Shown here: positions 1 to 34,586 of the stretch, piece by piece
Layout: each line of letters begins with the position of its first letter
Numbering within the stretch: the stretch's first letter is position 1
Made by a program: the position numbers and the translations under genes
Notes under the pieces: model-generated
Told to the model about the DNA's origin: nothing
Databases searched by the model: none
The model's input: the letters and a program-made list of their open reading frames with translations, nothing else
Assembly (NCBI RefSeq): GCF_008831285.2
Contig: NC_045147.1
Location: forward strand, 24,454,981-24,518,980
DNA: 64,000 nucleotides
Reading direction: 5' to 3'
DNA from: Nymphaea colorata
Taxonomy: Eukaryota > Streptophyta > Magnoliopsida > Nymphaeales > Nymphaeaceae

Positions 1-22338
<22,338 letters not shown>

Positions 22339-22971
22339 GCCTCCGCTCTCTCTCTCGTTCCTTTCCAGGAGGGAGGACGTAAGTGAAGAGATTGGAGAGT
22401 CTCTGTCTTTCCCCTTGCTTCCGCCGTGCCCCAGGACCCCGCCTTCCCCACATGCGCGGGGTTTGGACTTACGGATAGCTAGCTTGCTGGAGAAGCAACT
22501 CTTGAAAAAGGCGGGAGCCGGGCTTCACAGCCTCTGGGATTCATTCAAATGACTAAAAGGTTATTTACTGCGTAAATGTTTACCCAAATTTTACGAATAC
22601 TGACCTTGTAAATTCTTTGGGTGGTTTGGACCATCACGTAATCCTTTTCCGGCTTGGCGGTGTATTTTCTCTGCGTACGCGGCTTGTAACGGTTACTGTA
22701 GAGAGAAAGGACGTATGTTCGGATCGGGGCAATCAAAATCAAATCGGGTTTTAAACTGAAGTCTCAGACCCGCCACCACCCTTGGTTCGGCCGCCGTCCG
22801 ACGGCTGGGCTGGGCTCGCGTCAGTCACTGCTTTCCAAGTTTCTTGACAGCGAAACTCGGCCAGTTCGGTGTTAGGCAGTGAAAAGGCTTAGCTTTGAGC
22901 TACTCGAGCCGAGGACACCGATGTCACATTCAGAGGAAGAAGATAAGAAGCACGTGCTTCGGCTTGAGAGC
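22339..22971. promoter_or_regulatory. Upstream region of the helicase gene
   Basis: This 0.6 kb stretch 5' of the helicase ATG is expected to hold its 5' UTR and promoter. The part near the ATG is GC-rich and CT-rich on the plus strand. No clear TATA box was picked out. It ends at the start of a copia relic. Confidence 0.45.
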
Positions 22972-24380
22972 CAACATCCACGTAGAGAAGGAGAGAATAC
23001 TTTTCATTGGTTATATTTTCATGGGAGGAAATACAACATTTTATCAACATGTACTTGGCGCACATAACCATTTTCCTTCTGTATTCCTTGAGGCACCTCC
23101 AAGTATACTTTTTCACCATGAAAGGACACATTTTTCTACATCCAACTGCACACTGTCACTATTATATTTTATACAGTTCGCTCACTTACCAATCACCGCC
23201 TTTTTTCCTTTTTAGTTTAGGCAACATGACAAGCTCCCAAGTATAGTTCTTCTATAGAGCAGAAATCTCTTCTTTCATAGCCTTTCTCCAATTGAGATTT
23301 TGCTCGTCTTCCTCAAAATTTAAGGTTCTATATGCTGGTAGGTATTGAAGATGTAGGATCGTTAAGGTTTTGACAAGCTTTTACAGGTTGTTTCTAGAAT
23401 GCATGTTATTGGACGACAAACATATGTAAATCACCAAAGTCGAGATGGAAAACAAATAGACATGGATGGTCTTCTTAGGGTTCGCTGAGGCTAGTATTGG
23501 TTAGGGCGATAGGTTGGGAGTTACTCTGGTTGCTACTTTGATTACCTTCATTTCCGGTGCAGTGGGAATTGCCATTGATCTCTGTGGTGTTATCGTTGTG
23601 TGGGCTAATGAGAGGTAGGCTGGGATTTCCGCTAGTCGGCGACTCGGCGGTTCAACGGAAGACAACGACTCCCTCGAAAAAAGCTTCTTTTTGAGAAAAC
23701 ATTACATTACAAGAGAGAGACAATTTTTTGTCAGACCCAAAACCATTGAAGGAACAAGCGGTGCCTATGGCGTCGGCCCAAAACCATTGAAGGAACGTTC
23801 GTATGAAGCATAATAGAACTGGCAATGTCAAGAAGTTGTCCAATTTTTTGCCCGGCAATTCCATTCTGTATTGGGCTTCATCGGCAGGTTTCTTTGAGGG
23901 CATATACCTTTTTGACGCATAAAGGTTTGGAGAGTTCCATTGATGTACTTTCCTCCATTGTCTGGTCATAGTTTCTTTATTTTTACCCCAAATAATTGGC
24001 TGAAAACCATGTGATAAAATTCTTCAAAGATCTTGGGAACCTACTTTTATTTTTAATAAAATGAATCCAAGAAACACGCAGTCTTATCTTCAACGAAACA
24101 TAAATAATAGTTGTAGCCCAATTAAGACTTCTCTGGTGCCGTTCCCCAGACATGGGGAGTGCACAGTCCCAAAAAGCTCGGTAGATATACTACTACTGCT
24201 TTAAAAAGGTGACCTAGGTGACTTTGAGAACTCACAGGCGTCACGCACTACTTTCAACAGCCACTTCAGGGACAAGCTACTTCAAGATGTGGTGAGGCAC
24301 ATGCCCTAGTCGTGAGTGAAAAACACAGTGCTCAGAAATCCTCTTAGCTTCCCCTGTATGCACAAGGAGGCCGCCTAAAA
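22972..24380 (-). mobile_element. Decayed copia pol fragment
   Basis: Read on the minus strand through many frame changes, the order is that of copia pol. GAG-pre-integrase-like HSRLGHVPHH is near 24310 and an integrase start resembling HSDVWGPAPEKSLNGYNYY is near 24060-24180. Next come KYINGTLQTFMRQKGI after a DNGG box (about 23900-23960) and FWADAIGTAC near 23770. The RT N-terminus NWRKAMKEEISAL is at about 23255-23300, followed by HGEKVYLEVPQGI near 23090 and LLLYVD at about 22980-23000. No LTRs or target duplication are seen. The fragment stops abruptly at the YVD motif beside the helicase promoter. Confidence 0.85.
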
Positions 24381-24623
24381 GTTTCAGCCAGCCATACATT
24401 CAACTTGTGCACCGTGATGCCAACATCTTAGACATAGTAAAATTCATTGTGATTACTTTAATCATCATGCCCTTTTAAAAATAAGCTAAAAGTAACATCA
24501 TTCTTCTCCACAAAGAGCAGATAACAATAAAGAGAATTACGCAGTAGCATTTACCGTCTTTTACATACCAAACCCGCGCCATTCATTATTTTGCAGCCTT
24601 GACAAACAATTTGGGATCTGAAA

Positions 24624-27600
24624 CTAGGCTTTTTTCTCTTTTGGTTTAGGAGGAGAGAAGAACAATCGGAAGAACAAAGCAGCCGTAACTGATCCAATTA
24701 GAGGACAGATCCAGTACACGTAGAACTGCTCCCATGTGTTGTGGCGATTTCTTACATATGCCCAGCCATACGCCTGCGTCAAAGGAAACCCCATACTCAG
24801 AATTCATCGAACCCTCATAAGATCATACATGCAAGGCATGTGAACAAGCATCATTTCCACAAGAACAATTATCACCTGGATCCAGTAAGGCTAACCATGA
24901 AATTTAAGAGATAAATATACAGCATTTTAAGTCTAATATGTCAAAGAAGAAATTATATATCACAGAATGTAAAATTTAGCCAAGAAAATATATCTAGTAT
25001 TAGCACAACTTAAGAATAAAAAGAATCTAATCTCCACAATATAACTGGATAACGGGTAGGGGAACGAGAACAAGCTCCTCGAGTGAGTGAGAAAACAAAG
25101 AACACATTATGGAGAACGTCTTGCCTTGTTCTTTTGCATTTCATTAGCCTGCAAGAGAAAGCAACCAGGCATATGGGTGGACATTTCATTTCTAAATTAG
25201 GTCATTAGAAAATTACTGCTGCAACTCCTCCGCGATTAGCCTAGGATCATCATTTTACCATTCTGACCAGCAGGGTAGCAGAATTGAAGCATTTGAAACC
25301 TATATGCATGCTGCAATTGCATGGTCCAGCCCTACCATATAAACCACGTAGGAGCAATCTATGAACTTATGTTAAGTGTGTGGCAGTGTGCATTATATTC
25401 TGTTATCCCTTTTCTTCTTAAAAAGATTCCTATGTTTTTTCTTCTTAAGAATGCTTCGTTAGTATTCTTTATAGTTTATCGATCCCAGAAGTTCCACGAC
25501 CTTCATTAGAAAAGCTATATTTTCTAAAAGCTACCAAGAAAAAACTAGAGGTTTTTCCTTCTTAAGAATGATCCTTTACTAGCCAATACATCTAAAGATT
25601 TTTTATTAGTGTTTATGGTTTATAAATCTCAAAGTTCCACGACCTTGATCAGAAAAGCTATATTCTGTAAAAACTGCTAAGAAAACACTCAACGACTGCA
25701 TGTGGAAACATTGCAACATTCTGAATCTCAAATATAAAAGCAACTACCAGGAAAATTTGGAACGACATTGGATGCTTTAAATGACATTAAATTCCCATAA
25801 CAATGTCACACACGAAAATTAAAGTTCATGTTTGAAGTTGACAGTCAACTTCCACTTGGTTTCTGCCAGCAATAAACACTTCTCCTCTAGTAAGGAAGAC
25901 CCTTTCCTTATTCCATTTGATCATGCTATCCTTTCTGCTATGTTTCTGTACAACCAGATTCAGTTCTAGAATTTTACTATTTTCCACCACTTGTCTGCTT
26001 TCCTTGTTCTCTGATTGTACCATTTTGTCTGCTCTAAGACCAGATTCTGTTTAGGAAATTTACTATTTTCCACTACTTATATTCATCAAGCATTATAATT
26101 TTTTATTTTGTAATTTGAGTGTGGTTTAGGTGCCTGGCACTTATAAGTGGCACATTTCACGGCAAACATATGGAAATCATGCTGTTGACTGTCCATTTTC
26201 CACTCAAGAAATATAAATTCATAGTTGCAGATTTCCTGGCCTGAAATTTGAGACTTCTTTCCCGAGGTCATCCACCTATTTGCATGGATGCATCTCTTTC
26301 ACCACCATCAAGAAGATGCCCAATGTATGATGCTGATTGTCCTTGGGAAATTTTGAAGATACAATCGTCCAATCACTTAGACAAGCAGAAATTCAAATTA
26401 GGGTTCATTGAAATATCAAAGCCAACCACATGAAAAATTATCTGTTGATTTATTTTAGAAGTACAAGATTCTCTTACATCATGGCTATTTGAAAGGATAA
26501 AACTTCTAAACTTTTTCTCCGAGATCTAAAATAGTTTGCCCAGATCAGCTAGTAGAGCTCTAGGGGCTGCTAAGGGAGAGAGAGATTTCTATATGGTGTA
26601 TATCCACCCGAATCCTGCAATGATATCAAAATCTGAAAAATCAACCCAGCTTGTGGTTCATTACTTCATTTCATTATGGAACTAGGAAATGAAATCCTAG
26701 AATGGCATTTTTTTCATGTCCTGCTTCAAGATTCACCACACTGTCCCTGTACCCGTGATTGCATAACCAAATTGTAATAAGGGATTGCAATTTCACATAA
26801 ATTTCCCAGTCCTAAATCCTTTCTTAATTGCTATGTACCCAATCTAGCTCTGGTGAATCACATATACACTAATCTTCACATCCTAAGTCTCCCAAACCAA
26901 CGTCTGGAACATATGGTTAAACTAGAGCAGGAACTCAAAACTGATGCTGGAAAAACCAAGTCTCTGGACGTATACCATGAGAGAAACTTTTCTTGACCAA
27001 TATGATAGATCAACGAAAAATGGTTTTGTATAGGCCACAGTTCTTTTACATAATCAAGATGGATTGCCAATCCATTGAATTCTCAGGAATCCTTAAATAA
27101 GCAAAATTGCCTGATTCAGTCCATTGAATTCTGAGGAATCCATACATTTATATATTATAACACAAGAAAATAACTCATTAGAATAAGTGCTATGGGAAAT
27201 AAAATATAGTTTTAAACTTGTCAAATGCAAACCTAATCAGAGGAGCATTGCCGGTTGAGAGAACAAACAATTGACTCAGGTAAAGGTTTGAAAATGACTA
27301 GATCATAATAGAAGAGGGAAGTAGTTGATCAGTTTTGTATAACCAAGCTGAGACTAATGACATTGCAATATACCAAAACCATAGACAAGGGGACGGTTTG
27401 GATTGATGCAGAATTGCATAATAAAATAATCATCAATCAATTTTTGCATGGTATGCATATCACAACAGGTAGATTACTCATTACTTTTTACAGGAGATCT
27501 TTTTCACTGTCACAAGTACCATTATGTAAGTTTCATTGATCGGAGAAGTTGCTTTTCTTGATGGTGTGTGCACACAAACTTTACATAAAGCCACAGTCAG

Positions 27601-29301
27601 CTTTTCTGATGCAAACTCTCAGGCAGGGTCACTGGAATATACTCGACCAACTAGATACTGTATGATGAATGAGCAATTGCCAGAAAAGTAACCGAAACTT
27701 GCAGGAAAATTGAAAAAAAAAAAAATTAATCTTCCATACTCAAGACGGAGCCGAACTCCCATACATCTATCATTTTATAAACAAGAAATTCGATTTGTGG
27801 AAAATAAAATTTTGCATTCTTATAAGCATTTTACTTCCGGTAGGATTTCTATTGCTAAACAGAATGAAATATGAATAAGCATACTATCACGTGTAATCTT
27901 AGTCCCAAAACAACAAATCAAATAACAATGTCCACGTATCAAAAGTATGATCTACCTTGACCCTATGAACCTGAGCCACCTCTTTTTCCTCTGTGTCAGT
28001 GGGTTAATGGTGAAATTGACCTTATCCTTGGTGCGATAGATGTATTTCTTTTTTCACATAAATTTACTGCTTCCTAAAAACACGTGCCCAGGAAGGCAAA
28101 ACAAGAAAGCGAAATCCATAAGCAGGATTGCAGGCACTTAGTTTCATACTTTCATGTCTAACGAACTAGAAGATTTCAAGTTCCTAACAGATGACCATTT
28201 GTACAACCTACGGAATAAATCTGTTCAAGGCTGTAAGTTCCTCAGAAGTGACGAATTGTTGAGAGCAGCAAAACTCGCAACATGAAGCATCGTCTTTCTT
28301 TTTTTTCACCGCGAGAATAGGACAATAGGTATCTCTTCCACATAATGGGAAAAGCTTATTTACACTAATATAGAAGATAAATGCCCTTACTTTGTGATAC
28401 ATAGATATTCGTTTTGCGATATATAGATTTGGTATGACGCCAACAAGCTAGAATATATGAGCTATGAAATGGATGAAATAATGGACAACCTCAAGATTCT
28501 AAGTAATCAGCACCCCAGAGGATCTGGAAACCAAGAGTTGGTTCTGCTTCAAATCGACCATCACGAGGAACAATAAAGAAAAAGGTAGTGAAGAGCAGAG
28601 AAGAGAGGCTGTAGAGTTTACATTGGCGGGATTCATTGCTGGCCCTGTATACTTGGATCCGTTGACGACGAGTGTTACAGTTGTCGCGGCGAGCAACCAC
28701 AGCTTCAGAAACTTACTCTTGGGGCCCCTCATGAGTACGAAAAGTACAATGAAACTGATGACGAAGGTCAATACTCCTTCAGCAATGGCTCCGGTGTGCA
28801 AATCAACCTTCACCGACGGCCCGCCAAGCATGTGCTTGTACTTTGCAGGCATGAACTCCTTTATGGCCAACGCACCACCCACCGCGCCGATTGCCTAAAG
28901 CACACCAAACAGTAGGGGCAGCAACAGAATTAACTCGACAGGAAATGTGTAGATATGGAACCAAAAGGAGCAGGGGAGGCTTGTGATGGGTTTGGGTGCT
29001 GTCTATATACCTGAGCAGGGAAACGGATGGCCATGGAAAAGAGGCTGTCACGACCGTAGCCGGCGGCGTAGAAAGAAGCCGTGGCCGTGGGGTTAAAATT
29101 GGCACCGCCTAAGATTTGGCCCACGGTTGTGAAGAGGAAGAGGAGGATGAAGACGAGGGTGGTTGTTACAAAAAGGGTGAGTGGGGGCTGGACCTGCAGG
29201 TAGGAGGATATGAGGGAAGTGAAAGGCCCCAAGGTAGAGATACTGAACACCCAGAGGGAGGTGATCAGTGCGTCCCCTATGGCCAATTTCACCACCCCCA
29301 T
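24624..29301 (-). CDS. SIP1: SIP1-type aquaporin (small basic intrinsic protein), complete
   Basis: A major intrinsic protein of the SIP1 subfamily; characterised plant SIP1 proteins are water channels of the ER membrane. Exons are 29011-29301, 28622-28894 and 24624-24773, giving 237 residues, the usual length. The first pore box is NPT (70-72) and the second NPA (185-187), within GPAMNPAN. The lysine-rich tail KPKEKKA is the typical basic SIP end. The start is the ATG at 29301 (MGVVKLAIGD), where SIP1 proteins normally begin; the frame stays open 30 bp further only from a GTG. Intron 1 is 116 bp and intron 2 about 3.85 kb. A second SIP1 copy lies upstream in the same direction. The main alternative would be another MIP subfamily, which the sequence does not support. 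Confidence 0.95.
24774..28621. other. SIP1 intron 2 (3.85 kb), no gene seen
   Basis: This AT-rich intron has only short chance frames. It contains a diverged tandem duplication of about 143 bp around 25420-25690, with both copies carrying GTTCCACGACCTT and AGAAAAGCTATATT. A shorter ATTTTACTATTTTCCAC-type repeat occurs near 25960-26070. No recognisable protein or element ends are seen. Confidence 0.7.
25420..25690. repeat. Diverged tandem duplication, about 143-bp unit
   Basis: GTTCCACGACCTT recurs at 25491 and 25634, with similar flanks on both sides (CTTCTTAAGAATG before, AGAAAAGCTATATT after). The copies are clearly diverged. Confidence 0.75.
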
Positions 29302-29879
29302 CTTTGTTCTTCTTCTTCTGCTGCTGCTCACTTCCTCCTCCTCCTACTATCTATCTATCGACCTCTCTCTCGGGACATAAGAAAACTGAACAAGGTTCAG
29401 CAAAGACACTAAAGACACTGGGGCTAGGGATGGAGGAGAGAGCAAATAGGCAAAGAGGGGCAGGCAGATGCAGGGGTTGGAGCTTCTCCTACCCGCGTCG
29501 CTTTGCGTGAACGACCTGTCAAAATCGGGAACACCCATTCACCGTATTACTTTATTATCCACTTTCCCCTTGGGTTCCTCCCAGTTTCTTGCCAAGTAGA
29601 ACCTGTCGCCGGTCGTAGTACTGAGCGTGGGTGGACAGGAACGCCCGCCTCCCGAGCTGGACGCGTTCCGGGCACATGAGCGGCCACTGTAATCGAAAAG
29701 AAGAGAAAAGGGAGCCGGCGTCCTCCCTCCTTCGGCACGAACCGCTTTCCCACCAAGTGTTTTGTGTTCCACTTTGCCAGAACATGCAGTAACGTCCCGA
29801 AAATGCGAAAAGTGGCACCGATTTGTGGAGGCCTCGTTTTCCCGGCGCAGACCACTTAACTTTTGTCAAGACCGTACTT

Positions 29880-29952
29880 ATTATATATATATATATAAAT
29901 ATCTGACGAATTGGTAATGTGGACTGAAATATATATATATATATATATATAA
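29880..29952. repeat. Paired AT microsatellites
   Basis: Two TATATATA runs separated by about 35 bp lie roughly 0.6 kb upstream of the SIP1 start. Between 29302 and 29880 there is CT-rich and GC-rich promoter-like sequence but no supported gene. Confidence 0.9.
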
Positions 29953-30327
29953 ATAATTTTGGCAAAACCTCTTTTTCAAATGGATCACGTCCCCAGGTTA
30001 TTCACAACAAGTTTCAGTCTTATTATCCAAACACGCAAACCAGTGTTTTCAAAAGTGATTAGAAAATTAATTTGTTACCAAACTAGTTTTTACAAAATTA
30101 TTATTTTTATGTGCCATCCAAATGCTACCTATATTTTTTCGTGAAAACTGTTAAATTATTCTTTTAACTTGAAAAGGAAAAAAAAACTGGCCACGAATTT
30201 TTTTCAGCATTACCTTTGTAACACAATCACATTCCTATCGTTTTGGCTGACATTTTTTTTTATTTCTAGTTAATAGAAGTTTACGTCGTACTTTTTATTT
30301 GATTTTTTTTTAATGAAAAGGTAATTA

Positions 30328-30720
30328 TTAGTTAAAGAGATCCTTTTTGAAATTGCAAACATACAAGAATAGAAGGGAAACCGGATGCATGAATATCAAG
30401 TAGAGTAGCAGAATAGAATGAACAAGTGGAAGAAAAAAAGCAACAAGGCTCTTCCATTTTTTAATCGGCTCGGCAGTCGGCGCTTCTCCCCAGATGAAGG
30501 CTAGGTGAGATACAGCAAGCCTCCTTCCTAACTCTAGAGCAGAACCGTGGGTTCTTTGGACGGTTAGGTAATCTGCATCACCTTCTTCGTCTTCCAAAAC
30601 TCTGCCAATCAATGCGGTCGTTGAAACAAACAGAGGAGACAGGATGGTGGCCCATGCCGACGGCAGACCCAAAACGTTTTGGCCCAGGAATACTAACTAA
30701 GAAAATCTTGAACCCCCTTC
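30328..30720 (-). other. Unrecognised open frame downstream of the truncated SIP1 copy
   Basis: The minus-strand frame stays open for about 115 to 130 codons, including an upstream part with no ATG. It begins LGLPSAWATILSPL, with an acidic segment (EDEEGDAD) and a charged-hydrophobic middle. An AG lies just upstream near 30705, so it could be an exon. It does not resemble the third SIP1 exon and I do not recognise the family. A chance frame is quite possible. Confidence 0.25.
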
Positions 30721-32249
30721 TAAGAAAACAGAATAACACTATATACATATATGATTAAATGCTTCAAAGGTAGGCAAAAAATGTGGGATCCACTCATTCA
30801 TTTATATAAAGAAAGTCTAGGGGGGCTGCGTGAGCAACTAAGCCCACATGTTGCCATTAAAACTGCATGTCTGCTCCGCATACTTCATCCCCACATACTT
30901 CAGGATTACGGGGAACCGAAGCTCGTCAATCCTTTCTAGTAGGCATAAATCGAGAAAATTTTTTGTTATGTATTGAACATCTTCCTTGAAATCCAGATAT
31001 AGAACCTTTCTGAATTTTCCAATACAATGATCTCGGTGTTTCCAACAGATATCAAATAAGAATCATCTACCCCACCCGTGCTTTGAGCTTCAACTTCGGT
31101 CACATTCAAACCGAAGCCATGAGAGCAGTATTAAGACACCAAGACATAAGAATCATAAGCCAAGCTTGAATTGTCCTCTCTTTTTGAACTTCTTGCTATT
31201 TATTGTGAATTTTTATATCCATAGTGCCGAAATCTACTGTTCAAACAAACAAACCATAGATCCCCAAGAGCATGGGTTTTAGATTAGCCTTGAATCTCAG
31301 CTTAATTTGATCTTTTGTTTTTCTGAAGAAGCAAGTGGCCCACCTCAAAAATATTAAAAGGAAGAGGCTTTCCTCCGCAGTAAATGGCAAATTTAACTTT
31401 GACCCTTACAGGACAACATTTAAACGAGTCAAGCTAAGTTAAGTAGGCTCGGCAGCTTCTTAATGTTTCATATGTCAAATGTCTGTTCTGGTGTATTCAC
31501 AAAAAAGGTTTTGGGTTTAATTGCAAAAAATTAAATTAGCTTAAATATTTCCCAAGAAAGATTGCAATGGACACAAAACCTTATGTCACTTCATCAATTA
31601 TCCGAATTCCTGATCTGTTCACATCTTGCTTTGCTTCAGTCTACCATTGGAATTTGCCTGGGTATGTTGACTGATTACTATGCACAAAGGAATAAAGACG
31701 AGAAACAAAAGAAAAACGAACATTTGAATTTTTGGCAAAAAAGAAAAAGAAAAAAACTATAGTTCAATCTTTCCTTTCTATTTGTGATATACTGAAATAC
31801 CAACTACGTTCCTGGTCTCAGAATACAAACGATAGTTACAAAGAAATGGTTGGTGCTAGTGGCATTTAGATCTAGGGTGCCCATGAAAAAGCAAATACGA
31901 GGACGACTTTGTCAGATGCATGTTTTTTAGTTTTTTTTTTTGGGTTCATCCAGGTAAAGATCTTAGGTCAATATTCAGATCCTATTTTTAGACTGGTACG
32001 GTAAGATGTCTGATATCAGAGGAGACTGGAGAGGCGCTCTGATGTTAAACTAATGGACCTCAGGTGGTGGGGAGATCTAATGCCAAACTAGATCAGAGAT
32101 AAGAGTTTAACATATTATGAGTTACCTTGTTCAACTAAATCTGCAAAGATATATGGCAACAAAGGCATGACCTTGTCTTCATATGGTTTGCAGAGTAAAG
32201 GAAAAGAGTGTACAGCTAAACAGAGTAGAGGGAGGGTCTCGAGTTTTAC
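30721..32249. other. Between the SIP1 copies, nothing recognised
   Basis: AT-rich sequence with short chance frames. It was searched by eye on the minus strand for a third SIP1 exon (the GWAY/YVYWICPLIG region) and none was found. The frame of exon 2 reads on past its donor to a stop at about 32115. Confidence 0.6.
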
Positions 32250-32930
32250 ATTAGCAGGGTTCATCGACGGCCCGGTGTAGCTCGATCCGGCCATCCTGAG
32301 GGAGACGGTCACCATGGAGAGCAGCCACACCTTCAGAATCGTGCTATTGGGTCCCCTAATGATCACGAAGAGAAGGGCAAGATTGAAGCAGAAGGTCAAG
32401 ATTCCTTCAGCAATGGCTCCCGTATGCAGATCCACTTTTATCGACGGTCCGCCAAGAAGATTCTTGTGCGGCATAGGCATCAATTCCTTGACTGCTGATG
32501 CACCACCCATCGCGCCAACGGCCTAGAATTCAAAAACCAACGAAAAGAAAAAGGCAACGATAAAAGGTCTGCAGGGAACCTCTGTGGGTGGAAAGCAACG
32601 AGATGTCCGGCTGTTCGACCCGTGGTTGGTCGTTCATACCTGAGCGGGAAAACGGATGGCTAAGGAAAAGAGGCTGCCGCGTCCCAACCCGGCGGCATAG
32701 AAGGTAGTCGTGATAGCCGGATTGAAGCTGGCACCACCGAGGAATTTTCCGATGGAGATGAAGATGTAGCGCAGGAGGAAGACGATCGTGGTCCTTAGAA
32801 GGAGGGCAAGTGGGGGACGGGGTTGCAGATAGGAGAACAAGTTGGCGGTGAGCGGGCGCAGCGTGGAGGCACAGCCCACCCAGAGGAAGGTCATAGCTGC
32901 GTCCCTTGCGGCTATCTTCACCATCCCCAT
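32250..32930 (-). pseudogene. Truncated tandem SIP1 aquaporin copy (exons 1 and 2 only)
   Basis: Exons 32640-32930 (97 codons) and 32250-32522 (91 codons) have exactly the lengths and phases of the neighbouring SIP1. They are separated by a 117-bp intron, with donors at the same positions. The frame is intact: MGMVKIAARD start, first box NPA (70-72), second box SMNPAN. The first box differs from the NPT of the downstream copy. No third exon was found before the next gene, so the last membrane helix and basic tail are missing. If transcribed and retained, it would end shortly after the second box. It is either a partial tandem duplicate or a gene whose last exon has diverged beyond recognition. 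The ATG at 32930 is chosen by alignment with its paralogue. Confidence 0.8.
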
Positions 32931-33479
32931 GTTGGTCGTCCGCCAGTCGGCGCCTCTATTGGCCTTCCCCACAAAGGAATTAAGAAGAGAAAAGGAGAAT
33001 CAACAGGTTGGGCTCATTGCAGGAAAGAAGCCTTATCGCGGGAGAGGGAGAGAAGTGGGGCAGGCTGCTCCGGACAAACAGTCCGAGGGACGCAAAACAA
33101 GGGTCCCTTGGGGTGGGATGAGGTACCAACCAAACTACCATGATCCATTAATGGCCATTCGAAAAATGTCCTTCACTATTCAATTTCCCATTCTTAAAGA
33201 TATCAGGGAAATTGCCATCGACTGCAGAGCTGCAACAATTTCAGTATCAACTGAACCAGAGTGGTCCGCTCCAGTGAAATGGGTATGCTGCATTAGCCAG
33301 CCATTCCGCCCCTGATGTCATCTTTCTTAAAATTTGGAGGTTCATGTCTTCTGGAGTTCCACTGACTGCCTGAAATAAGCAGACAACAGGTCAAGCCTGC
33401 TCTGCAGTCACTCTTCTGTGCTTGCACTCTCTCTTCTCCTCATCTTGCACACACACACACACTTTTCTAAGTATGGATC

Positions 33480-34452
33480 AACAGCCTCTTCTCACCCTAG
33501 AAGGCCACTCGATCCCTGTTCAATGTGAAAACTGTAAATACCTTACGTTCTTTTCCCTCCAACTTTGAGCGCTACTGACTTGGGACTAGGGATGTCAAGG
33601 AATCCATCCCGAATTGCCATATTTGGTTTTTCAGATGTTCATTTGGATTTGAATTCAGATTTGAATATGAGCGAAGAAAAACTCTGTCATATATGAATCT
33701 GAATCCAAATTTACAAATTTGAATCTGATTTTCAGATTTATATCTGAACATGAATCCGACTGTCAAACCAAATACAAACTGCAATATGGATATTTATTTA
33801 AAACTACAGCCAATCTGAACCTGAATACCATTGGTTGTTTACTTAAATACGTATCCAAATCGACCAGATGCCATTTTCATGAAATCTACATCCGACCCGA
33901 TTTCTTAATCGAGCATAAAATTTTTCATCCGATACCGGATTTAAATAAAACTTATTGACATCCTTAGTTAGGAAATATAACTATGTGACGCATCTCTTCC
34001 TTAAGGTTCAGGTCGTATATTTTTTAATGGGCAAGGCGGGGCCGTGATTAATTTTCTTCTGTTCTGAGTGCCGTCCCCTTTTCTGTCATCCATAAGTTGA
34101 CCGGGATGGTAAGTGAAAGATCCTCATTTGCAGTGGTGACTAGTCTGAGATAGCTGAAGGAGAAAGAAAAAACGAATTATGTATGGGTAGAAAAGCGACA
34201 GATAGTTTAAAATGCGGAGAAAGACAATGGCATTAGGTTAACATGAAAAATGTGGAATTCCCTCGACATTTATCAGATCAAGCTTCGAGTAGCTCGTAAG
34301 TTGTTTTTGATCAGATTCTTCTGATTGACTTTTTTTTCTGTTTCCTTAGAAAAAGACGCACGACTTTTATATATTCTCCGACTCGCGAGTGTCATTGTGT
34401 GTCTCAAATCAAATGTTTCTGCATGACTGCTCTTAATCCAAGACAACTTTAC
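33480..34452. repeat. Upstream of SIP1 copy: repetitive, no gene seen
   Basis: 33590-33960 is a low-complexity stretch rich in GAATCTGAATCC/GGATTT words on both strands, of a kind dispersed in plant genomes. The remainder is AT-rich with no supported frame. Confidence 0.5.
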
Positions 34453-34586
34453 TTGGTGGCGGAGCCAAAACTTTCTGGACTTTTAAAACTTTAAAGGGCA
34501 CTCATGTGTAAAAACAGTAAAAAAGAACGAAGTATCAGTAAGTAACTAAAGTATATTTTGTAGACCAGCAGCCGCTCCACCACTGA
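34453..34586. mobile_element. Candidate MITE, about 134 bp
   Basis: Left end TTGGTGGCGGAGCC and reverse complement of the right end GTCAGTGGTGGAGCGGC form an imperfect inverted repeat. The interior is AT-rich and non-coding. The family is not assigned. Confidence 0.4.

Noticed and set aside
29302-29331. N-terminal extension of SIP1
   Set aside because: It needs a GTG start. Known SIP1 proteins begin at the MGVVK position, so 29301 is used. The same applies to 32931-32972 in the second copy.
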